Part shown: positions 34,501 to 46,500 of the stretch, piece by piece
Layout: every line of letters begins with the position of its first letter
Numbering within the stretch: position 1 is the first letter of the stretch
Assembly (NCBI RefSeq): GCF_963678635.1
Contig: NC_087063.1
Span: forward strand, 46,356,101-46,420,100
Reading direction: 5' to 3'
From: Symsagittifera roscoffensis
Taxonomy: Eukaryota > Xenacoelomorpha > Acoela > Convolutidae
Length of the DNA stretch: 64,000 bases
Made by a program: the position numbers and the translations under genes
Notes under the pieces: generated by a model
What the model was told of the DNA's origin: nothing
The model's database searches: none
The model's input: the letters and a program-made list of their open reading frames with translations, nothing else

Positions 34501-37500
34501 CGCCCCAAGAGAGCAAGAAAAAATTAATGATGGATGTTAGGTCGGTTGAAGAGTAGCGCATTGAATTGTGTTTTTACAACAAAAAATACAGAATATCTCA
34601 AATCTAAAAAAAATATGTCGCTAGATATGTAAAACTGGAAGAAGGATTATAAAATATATTAAAAACTAAAAGTCAAAAAAAGATCTATGATATTTTCTGG
34701 AGTTCAAAAAGAGTTTTTCTGAAAAAACTTAGAGGATGTTTATCTAGCAAGCTACATTTTTGCAAGATGTTGAAGATAATAATTATTTTGCAAGATAGTT
34801 CGTCTTTCGTGACAAGGTTAAAGTTCTGCTGTCAAACAATACGTGTTGCCGTTCCGACAATTTGAAAAACGGGGAAGAACTTCGTGTTTGAGTGTGTTTT
34901 AGTTTTTTCTTTTTGTCACGCAAAATTAGGTACCACAAATAATCATCAGACTGGGGTAAGTCATAAATTATCAGTCGTGATTCGAAAAGCTCCAAAAAGT
35001 GCACAGTGTCGAGAAAGCCGGCAAAAAATTTAATAAAAAACTGTTTTTTATTTTTTTCCTGTCTTTTTTTCTTTTAAAAATTTGTCCAATTGACCTACTG
35101 TTAAATAAGCCTAAATTATAGTCTTACGTTAAATACCCTCATCACACCACGCAGAAGAAACTACACTTACTTGAAAACAAAACTGAATGTGTTTTAAAGA
35201 CTATGGTCGGAACAATCTGTGCCACTTGCACAGTAACCGGCTATCCTTGTTCTTTTTATTTCTTCTGCTGCCTCTACTAAAGCAGCTACTGTTGATATAT
35301 TTCTTTTGCTGCAGAAAACTTAAAGCATAATTGTTCAAACAAGAACAGGGTGTGGCACAGTGGCTCTAGCGTTTGGCTAGAACCTACTATTAAATCCATT
35401 ATTATTACAGCCTGTGCCGCTAAATAAGTATAGGTTTCTATTGGGATAATAAACATATAAACATATGATCTACTATTTCAACATCTTTCAAAACTTACTC
35501 TACAGAAGACTTTTTTACCTGGGACAATTTCAAGAATTAGTGTTCACAAGACTTTTTATTTTGTACTTTCTCAGAAACCTTACACGATTTCAACTTAACA
35601 ATTACTCAATCGAACATAGTTTTTGGCTTTTGCGTTCGGCTACAGTGTTCGAATGAGGCTGAAAGACCTTTTTTTCTAGTTCAAAACATTAACTCTTAAA
35701 AAAATCGCCGACGATGAACTATTAGACTGAAACTTCTATGCGCGAGAAAAAACGAAACACTAATGGCTCAAAAGAAAAAATGATGTGAGTCAATAATTTT
35801 CAAAAGCTACAACCTGAGTTTTTTTGTTTTATCTTCTTAAAATTTATCCTTTGAAAAAGAAACATTCTACATGATATGAAAGGATATAAAGAACAATTAT
35901 TACTTGATTTAACAAATGCATGTTGCCATGAAAGAGTCAAAAGCCTACAATAAGCAAACCAAATGCAAAACCATCAACAATACCTAATGTGAACAAAACT
36001 AAAAAACTCAGACTTCATGCTCGTTTTAATTGCTCTCAGCCGGTAAGAAGTATAAAAAATCTATGATCAAAAAATTTTTTCTGACAAACAAAATTTGGAG
36101 AGTTTGCTTTAAACAATTCAAATTCTCCAGTGTTTTAGTTTGTAAAAATACTTCCATGGCTTTCGGAACAAAAAATACAGACTCGATTAGGTAAAAAAAT
36201 TAAAGTGCAGCTCTAGATGAAAAATAGAAATACATAAACTCATAACAAGACTACTCGTATCAGGGCGAAGCCCTGAATATTCCGACTGCCTTTAAGGTTT
36301 ATGGAGCACTAATAACATAAACAACATAAAAAATTTAAATGAAATAAAATATAATGAATTTTTTTATCTTAAATTTGAAAATTTTTCTATGAAAATCATC
36401 CCGCCACACGCCATTTAAAGTACAAAAGAATGAATTTCGCTTCTGTAACAAATCAATTAGGGCAAATAAGCTTCTTTCAACCAATTTGGAACGATTTATG
36501 AGACGGATTAAATCTCCGCTTACGCGTTAATAGCGCGAATTATATCGCGCTTTAATTGTCCCAAATTGGTCAAAATGGCAATCTTTAAAGCCTCATAACT
36601 TTACACAAAATGATCACAAGTAAAATATCTTTTCAAATTTGAGCTCAGGACAACAATACATTTTGAATGATTTTAAAAAAATTCCGTCAAAAACGGCTAG
36701 TTAAAAAGTCGAAGTTTGTCTGAAGAAAAAAAACCCACCCGAGCATAAATATTCCGTTACTTTCGTATCGAAAGTCGGAACAATAAATTTACGGAAAAGT
36801 CTTTCATTACAGTTCTCAGAGTTATCATCATAATAGAGGTAGCCTTGATTTGCTGCTCTTTGTTTCTCTGTTGCTATATAGAAATCTCGATAATTATTCT
36901 CTCTGGCGTATAGACTAGACTATCTCGAACAGCAAATTGGCAGCAAGCCATTACGAGGCCAAACTGTGCGGTCTGCACATTGTAAGCGGATTCCGCAACA
37001 GTTACAAATCGGATCTTTGCTACATTTCTTTGATCTTCTTTGCTGTTTTGGATTCCACAAACAAATGCCTAAAATACGCGGCGTTTGATCTTGAAATTTC
37101 GGTGAAACGGAGTGTTCGTTAAAGCGGAGAGTTTTGATCATTGTGACCAAGAACGAAACCCCAGGATTCAAGACAAACGCATACACACACTTCCGCTTTC
37201 CCCTTCCCCATGTTACATGAGGTTTTGTTATTGCCTACAGCTGCCCTTCTCGAAATATTGGGTGCCATCGCGATTGGAAAACAATTACCGTTTAAACAGC
37301 AAGTTTGAACTTTTTCAAGCAAATTTAGTTTTTAATTTGAGCACACCTTTGATAGATGGTACATTTTTCAGAGACACGATTTCGTCCTATATTGGTACCA
37401 GAGTTAGAACGTCTCTCTCGAAATTCTCCTTTTATTCGCATTTTTAAAAAAAATTTCTTTAACTAGGTTACATGGTTTGACTAGTAACTGACTGATTATG

Positions 37501-40500
37501 ATTTCCTTGCTCAGTTTCTGCAATCAAAGAGGGAATGACTTCATTACATAAAGTTTCTGTTTCAATTGCTGTTTTTTCCATAGGCTTGTTTTCTAAGTCA
37601 ACATATGATACGTATATCTCGAAATATGGCTCGTCTTCGAAATGTGCCGTTCTCACAAAAAGCGGACGTTTGAAAGGACTGTTTATCAGGAAGTTTTTAT
37701 CCTTTTTTCTTGATTTTCTTCGTCCAGTTTCTTCGTCTTTCCTCCTTTTGTTTCGAATCAATCACTTGACTTCAGAACCCTGATTTTTTCGAGGATAACA
37801 AAATTAAATAGTTTCTAGTTCGGTTTTGCCGATTTGGCTCGGAAAATTCATTCAATTACAAAACACGAGGAACTTACAGATAATCAAATGTTACTTGTTT
37901 CACCTAGGACTTTCACTTAGGTCAAATCTCTCCGAACTTTTGACGCAGCTTTGTCATTGAGCTAAGTTCTTTTTAAATTGAAAAGGTCAAAATCTCTGAA
38001 TAAGATGTTGTTTCTAGCCAGATTGTAACTCTATGCATTTTCCCGGATTGGATTTTTATGGAATCGAGAGTAATTTTTAAATCAAATCATTTTCAACAGT
38101 TTTACTATCAATTTTTTTTCAATTTGATGGTTTTTTTTTTCAGTTTTGTTTGACCAATCAGGTCCAAAAATTCGAAAACTATGGTCAGTTGCAAGGGCAG
38201 TCGTTTCCAATTCCACGTATCCTAACTTAACAAAAATTGGACGGTAGCGGGGATATAACTTTATGAAAAAATTATTTTTATGTCATTGGTCCCAACAGCG
38301 CCGGACAACATGATGCCATCTTCACGTTTCATGCAACTAAGGAACAGTCAATTACTGACGTGGCCTCTTTACACCCTGTACCAATATTTGTTTTGACAAT
38401 TTAACAAAACCGGTCATGGCATCTTTGTATAAGAATAGGAACTCTCCTCAATGGAATTCTCGCCAAACTGAAGGTCACCAGCCCGCAAATCTGGCCATGA
38501 ATTTGGAACATTTTTGGAGCAAACTGGAAGCAAAGACCATGAAAACATTCCTCCACGTCAAAACACACCCGTCACTAACAGCAAATTAAATATTCGGATT
38601 CAAAACTAAATTCAGTTTTGCTGATTTTGTTTATGACTTGGGACAAGTGCCCCCACAAAAACTTTGGTTAAAAAATAAAGCAACTGAACACTAAGCGTCA
38701 ACTGAATAGTCGTCTGCAAAATCTAATTCAACAACATTCTTTTTTGCTTTTTGTTGCGGATTTAGATTGTTCCCCAAAAGATATCGAATCTAGAGGCACA
38801 GAAGTACTGCCCTGAGGTCAAAAAATGACAAAAAAGTCCTGATTACTGGGGTCTGGACAATTTTAATTACTTTCTTCAATTTCTTTTATTTTTTGCTTTC
38901 AGATCTTAAATTGATTGATCATAATTTCAGTCGGTGCAAATATCGCTTAAAGATGTTGGTTAAAATTTAGAAAAATGGTGTCACGAGTATCAACATCTAT
39001 TAAGGCAATTTTTTGGCCTACATTTTTTTTGGAAGTTGTAAGACGTTCACAAATTGCGATCATACGTTTTGTGGTTCTCTTCACTCTTTTTCTACCATGA
39101 TGTTGGCTTGTGTTTAATTTCCCTCTGGATCTTTTCTATTTTACGTTCAAAAATCGTCAAAAAATTAATTCAACAATCTGTTTGTAATACTAAATCCAAA
39201 ATAAAGACCCGGGTAAAGCACATTTAGAATTTTCCGTTGTCTGCAATTCAGAAAGGTTTACACAAGCGTACCTTAAATTAAGCATTTTAGTTAGACTTGA
39301 TTTTTTTATTGCTCAAAAATGTCTTTGTTTGGTAGAAAAACAGTTCAGATGCTTGAAAACAATAACAACTAAAGATAATAAATAACTGAACATAATATTA
39401 AAAAACTAGCAAAAAAGAACATAAAGTGGATCTGCCTAGTTGGTAAGCTTTCAACTCTATGATCAATGATCTTTGGGCTTTTCGAACGCTGCAATTTTGT
39501 TAAAGCTGGACCCCGGTTGAGGGGGCATCCAAATCCTCAGTTGGAAGAGACGAGGTTGTGGCTTTGGATGCAGAAGTCATGGAGGTTGCAAGTAGAACCA
39601 TACCTAAGATTTTTTGTCTAACCAGCTGTGCTTATTCACATACAAAATATTACTGGTTTTAATGAAATTATTGTTAATTATTCAAACGACTCCTACTTGT
39701 CTATATGGTTGCTCTTGTCTGCTGCTTCATCTGTACAGCTATTTGGGCTGAAACGTTTAGCAAGACTCACATGCTTCATATTAAGGCAAAACGGTCTTGT
39801 CGCCCAAATAACGCAGGTAGTTGGTTCGAATCCGGATCTACTCAAGATTAATTTTCTCCTGTGGAGTAAAAAAAATGGTTCCTTTTAAGCGTTAAAAATA
39901 GTGCGGCTAGTAAACGTTTTTTAGTTTTAATTGTTTATGATATTTAATGTTGAAGATGAACTATTGTGTTGAAGATAACACTAAGTAATATTGTCTTTCA
40001 ATCTTTTTCAGAATATTTTTTGCAGTTTTAAGTTTTGGAAAATAAATTAATTGTTTTGACTTCGGCCGTTACCGCAAACCCAAAATGGCGGATCACATCA
40101 TGGGATATTCGTCAAATCCATTTTGCGTTCTGAAACGACAGAAAAATTGCAATTGGGTTCCAGGGAGTTTTATTAAATTGTCAATTGGTTTTTCCATAAT
40201 TATGTTTTTGATTGGATGAATTTTTGCTGTTCTCGATCAATATTGTATTTAACTTTTAATTGACAAGGGATGGGGGCAACATGAATGAACCATTCTCACT
40301 TGCAAAAAAGATAGAATGAGAGGGGTTATCAAAATTTAGGAACTTGTCCCAATTGCGGAAAATTTGACGGTGTCAACTGTCTCATTTGATGATTGTCCAG
40401 ATAAATGAAATTAGGAAACAGCAATAATTGAGAATGGAGGCAATACGTTCATCACAAAATCATCTGCAAAAATGAGCTGATAAAAAAAATGGGTCAGATA

Positions 40501-43500
40501 CGTTTTCAGCGACAAAAAGATCAAAAATGACAGCGGAATTCACTGACAAATTGTGGAATCCAGCAACAAAAAGTACAAATCTATTGAAGAATCCGGTGAC
40601 AAAAAGTGGAGTCCAGCAACAAAAAGTACAAATCTATTGAAGAATCCGGTGACAAAAAGTGGAATCCAGCGACAAAAAGAACAAATCCATTGTAGAATCT
40701 ACTGAAAAAAGTTGGAATCCAACGACATTCAGCTTCAATGTACGCTAAATGCAAAAGAGCATTTGTCTCCGAAATGCGCATTGTCACTGGATTCCAAATT
40801 TTTTTCTTGCTAACAATGTTTCAGCTTTAGCGTCTAGTGTTTAAGACTTTCTTATCAGATTTTCTTATCGAGATGATGCGGAAACCAACGCATTTTATGC
40901 GAATTCCAGGGACTGCTAGTGCGTAATCCAAACCACTATCAAAGTACCTTAGCTTGGCGTCGTAACGTCCGTCAAAAATCGCTTGTCAAAAAGTCGAACT
41001 TTGCTCGGAGAACATACTACCCCGAGCTCAAATATTCCGTCACTTTCTTCGAAAGTAGACGCAAAAAGCAAAACTGAATACGGTATTTTTTTTCTAGACA
41101 GACAATATTTCGTTTTTACTGCCATTTTAAATTAGACAAGTGCGTGAAAGTGAAAAAAATTCAACGCAAATGAGAAAAAAACAATAAATGAAGATCACAT
41201 CTGTCAACTGGCAATGAACAATTAGTTTGCCTTTATCAAACCTTACTAGTCTCTAAGTCGCTGGTTTGATTTGAGTGAAATTATTTTTTTTTCTTTGGCT
41301 TATTTCTGTGATTGAGGAGGTCATGCAACGTATTATTGTTCCGACTTTCGATACGAAAGTAACGGAATATTTGTGCTCGGGTTGGGTTTTGTTTTCTTTA
41401 GACATAAACTTTGGCTTTTTAACTAGCCATTTTTGATGGAAAATTTTTACATCATTCGAAAGCTATGTTGTCCTGGGCTTAAATTTGAAAAAATATTTTA
41501 CGTGTGATTGTTTTTCGTAAAGTTATGAGGCTTTAAAGATTGCCATTTTGGCCATTTTGGCCAATTTGGGACAATTAACGCGCGATATATTTCGCGCTAT
41601 TAACGCGTAAGCGGAGATTTAATCCGTCTTAGAAATCGTTCAAAAATGGTTGAAAGAAGCTTATTTGCCATAATTGATTTGTTAATAGGAGCAAAATCTA
41701 TCACTTTGTACTTAATATGGCGTGTGGGGGGATGTTTTCACAAAAAAATCTTGAACTTTTTAGAAAAAAAATTTTTAATTCTACTTTATTACATTTAAAT
41801 TTTCCATGTTATTACTGCTCCATAGATCTTAAAAGGCAGCCGGAACATTCAGGGCATCGCCCTGATACGATCAGTCGTTTTACTTTGATAGTTGAGGAGC
41901 CTAGTGAAAGTACTATTAAGCTACCAAAGCCTCAGCAGCAATAAAATGTCTAGCCTGTGGATGATTTGACTTGTTTTTAGAAGTTAATGACTGGTAGGGG
42001 ATGATTTTGTCAGCAAAGTTATATAAATTTAATGGATCAAAGCATGTAGGATGATTTTGTCTTAGATGGTTGTGGCTGAGAACATGATGTAAAGGCGAAA
42101 TTGTTGTCGTATTTCTTTTCACTGTATTTATTTATTTATTTAAAGTTCTGCATAAATATTATGTTATCGTAAGCCCAAATTTAAAACGATGTATCATCAT
42201 CATATTTGGTGCGTTGCTCCCCAGAATTGGTATATATTGGCGCCAAAGGTACCCTCACAGTAAAGTTGAGATTGGGAGTGATGATAAAAATTGAGGGAGA
42301 AATGATAATAAATATTAGCACGATTATCTTGTTTCAGGTGGACCTCTGAAGGTAAACGTCTCTCTGCATATTGTCAACATAGGACCTGTCTCCGAGTTCG
42401 ACATGGTGGGTAAAATTTTATCATCTACAATTCTCACAAATTATTTTGATGAAAGAATTTAGAAAGAGGACTCCTATATTTGAACTTAATTATTGCTTCA
42501 AGATTTTTAGCTCCGTTAATTGCCGTAATTTTCTCCCTTGAAAAATGGGAATAAATCTTTGCGGAGAGGCTTACAAAATTCAAGCTACAATTAAAGATTG
42601 TTTTCGAAATTTGATTACGAAAAAAAATATTTCATTAAATTTGTAGTCTCTGCTTCGAAAAACATCCTACATCTGAAATTAATTTGAAACGAGCTCTGAT
42701 TTTTTGTGATTTTCACTTAGACTTTCAAACTGGGCGTGTACTTCCGTCAATTCTGGGTCGACTCCCGCCTGCAGTTCAACGGCAACAAGAGCGTCACTCT
42801 TTCGGAGGACCTGTTAGACGCCCTGTGGCTGCCTGACTCATTCTTCCACAGTGAGATAGTGAGCAATGTGCACAAGGTGACAAAGGAGAATGTGTTCTTC
42901 AGAATAGAACCAAATGGAGAGATACTTATGAGTATACGGTGTGTAATCGCTCATAAAGACAGTTTTTTTTTCAAAAAGTTTTTTTATTGTAAATAAAATG
43001 GCTCGGATTTTTTGCATTAGGTTGTTTGTCGGTTCCGCCTTTTAAACCCCACTTCGCCCAATGCATTCAACGGTGCTAAGAGTTTTGCAATGGAGAGAAA
43101 AAATTGCGTGTTGATTTTTAGGTCGAGGTTTTCATTGTTTTAACAGCCAAATGTAATTTTTTTTACTGTTTTGCTGATTATAGTCCGTTATAATCTTGTA
43201 TAATCGACGAGAATCATTAAAATTATATTAAATTTGCTGGAAAAAATTGCAGAAAAAAATCAATTAAAATCGACTAAAACCGATTTAAAATAGATTTTTG
43301 CTTTTATGATAGTAGCAATTAAATTTCGTTCATTACGAGGCCAAACTGTGCACTTGGATAGGCGCACAATTTTATGTCTGTATGTTCCTGGATTCCAAAG
43401 ACAAACCTTTAAACATGTTCCAAAATGCAAGAGGATTCCACTTACAAAACTACCGTGGATTCCGCGTACAAATACCTGCTACGTAATTTTGCCATTTGTC

Positions 43501-46500
43501 AGCACATTTTTTGTGTCGCGGATTCCGCAGCAAGCGAATGTAGCTAGTTGTTCTGGATTCCGCAACTGTAAGTGGATTCCACAAAATGTAAGTGGAATCT
43601 GCAAATGTAAGTGGAATCCGCAAAATCTGTAAGCGGAATCCGCAAACTGTAAGTGGACTCGGAATTTTATTTATTACTGAACTTGCATATAAACAATTAA
43701 AAGCTAGAGCTGGAATTCTTATCTATAGCAATGCGGAATTTAAAGGCAAGGACTTAACCATTGTCAGTGGAAACCACGAACAAGTCTCAAAACATTTGTT
43801 AACTAAGTCGGTGGATGTCACCTTTTAGTATTTTGGAAACACAACACCGAATAAAATCAATATTTGGAGTCATTGGGTTGAGAGTGTTTGGAAACATTAC
43901 ACACAGCATATCGCAAAACTAGGTCAGTATTGCAATATGTTTGCGGATTCCGCAAATCCGTCTATTTTTGGAGCAATCTTGAGCGGTAGAATGTTTTAGC
44001 TATTTGTTTGTGGAATCCAAAACAGCGAAGAAGAGCAAAGCAAAGTAGCAAAGTTGCGGACTCCGCGACAGATCTGATTTTGTCCTGTTGCGGAATCCGC
44101 TTCCAAAGCACAGGATGCACAGTTTGGCCTCGTACTGTTGTAAATCGATTATATTCGATTTTTTAAGAATGTTGAAAAAACTAACTGTGAAATGACAAAA
44201 ATAGTTATCCATATGCTCCGCTGCGGGTTGCACTTTCCTATCGAACTTTTGTATGTACATCAAAAAGTGAGTAGAGACGTTTTTTGTCGATATAGGTTGG
44301 AAGGGATGCCAACAGATATTTGATGCTCGTTATCCTTCATCGAAAAAGTTTGAAAATTTTACGAGTTCTCCGAAAATACAATAAGGACCCTATTTTGGGA
44401 AATGTGAAAAACTCTAAAGATTTTTTTTGCAATCTGTCACTATTTTGTTACTGGCTAAAATAACAATTATTTTTTGCAAAACTCCAAATATTACGCCCAT
44501 ATCATCCCTTTAGGGCCACTGTGACGTCTCGATGTCCAATGAATCTGAGGTACTTCCCTATGGACACCCAGGTGTGCGAACTCAGAATAGCCAGCTGTGA
44601 GTCACGTTTTCCTTAAACCTGCCTGTAATTATGAAAATCCCCTTGCCCATAGAAGTATCCCATTTCCCAACCACAATTTAGGTATCCCATGTTTCTCACC
44701 ACAATTAATTTAAATAGCTAAAAACTTTGCTCTAAGAAGAGAAAAAAAGATTAAATATAACATGGCGAAGAAAATTAGTGACAACTGCAAATATCTATCG
44801 ACGAGTAAGTTGATAGAAAATTTTCCCGTAAATGTTCAAACATCCCTTTCATAGAAGTTTTTTGCCAGTGAAGTGTTTTTTTTGTTCTTACGAGTTGATT
44901 CAATGACTGGGTGGTTCTTAGATGGCTACACGTGTAAGGACGTGATCTACCAGTGGCATTGGCGGGACATCATTGCAGTGGAGAATGACACCACCCTGGC
45001 AAACTTCCGCATGATCAACTACACCCTCACAAATTTCAACCGATCACTCAGCACAGGTACATTGAAGAACAAGTTGCCGATTCCCCCCCCCCCCCCCCAC
45101 ATTTGAATTTCAGCTTTGAAAAACTATTTTGACATTGTCTTAACGTAACAAAAATTTGCATAGAGAACAATTTCATTATTGTGAACATGTTTGTTCTTCA
45201 TACTTTATATCGTAACATCACTCACTTAAGCACAGGGGCGGATTTAGGGGGGGGGGGGGGGGAGCGGGGGCGGACACTCTACTTCCCTCAGGGATTCAAC
45301 CCCCTACCGACCCAAAGGGTCCCCCTTTGAACTATTTTGAGGTATCCAATTTTGGCTGACGGACCCTAAAATTTTCTAAAGACGCCTTCGGGCTCTTTTT
45401 CCTTCCCTCTCACCTGACACGACCATCAATTTTATGTTGTAACGAGTGGTTTTACAAGGTTAATTATAAGGGCAAAATATGTTGGCTCAGCTTAATTAGA
45501 CCGCATGTCAATTTTCATAACGATCGGACAATGTGAACAGTAAGTTTACTGGTAAAAAACTGCAAGTGGGGAGAAAAGGAAAAAGAGCTCGCCTTCGGCG
45601 CCAATATATGCTTATTTAAAGGAGGGAGCGCGCGCCAAAAAAAACGCAATTTTTTGGTAGAAATTTTCCAAAAAGTGTCTAAAAACGCCTTTTTAGGCCT
45701 GTTCTTTTTCAAAATTTTGCCTGCCGCGCATAAAAATTGGACGAAACGGTCTTTGTAATGCTTTGGGAGAGCTCGGAAAATCAATTTGGTCGACCTTAAA
45801 AATAGGTCGACAAAATTTCGAAATTTTTTTGAAAATCCGCCCCCCTCGAGAAAATCTTAGATCCGCCCCTGCTTAAGCATAATAACACGTAAAACAACTA
45901 TAGAAATGTATATTTTGAAATGTGAGGGGGGAGGGGAAAAGAGCTGTTAAAAATTATTGGATATCTTTGCCACTTAAGGATTTCCCATGGGCCACTTAAG
46001 GATTTCCCTCAGGAATTCGGCCACCTGCCGACCCAAAGGGTCCCCCCTTTGTACTACTTTGAGAAATCAATTTTTGGCTGACAGACCCCAATTTTTTTCT
46101 AAAGGCGCCAATATAAACTAATTTTGAAGGGGAAGCGTGCACCAAAAAACGCGATTTTTTGGTCAAAGTTTTCAAAAAAGTGCCTAAAACGGCTTTTTCG
46201 GCCTGCTTTTTCATAAAGTTCCCTGCCGAGCACAAAATTTGGTCGAAACAGGCTCTTTTTAGTGCTTTGGGAGAGCTCGGAAAATCAATTTGGTCAAGCT
46301 AAATAAAAAAAAAGGTAGACAAATTTTTCTATTTTTTTGAAAACCGCCCCCCCCCCCCTCTCGAGAAAATCCTAGATCCGCCCCTGGTAATATATCATGA
46401 AATTAATATTTGCGTAAAAAAATGACAACTGAAATTGCTGGAAAAACTGGAGTAGCCCTATATGGTTCACGATTCATCCAACTCTTGAAAAACATTCCAC

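Noticed and set aside
39823..39833. A functional tRNA gene at the perfect B-box
   Set aside because: No A-box at the right distance and no acceptor stem that pairs by eye.
40556..40720. CRISPR-like array
   Set aside because: Direct 53-bp tandem repeats without spacers in a eukaryotic intron.
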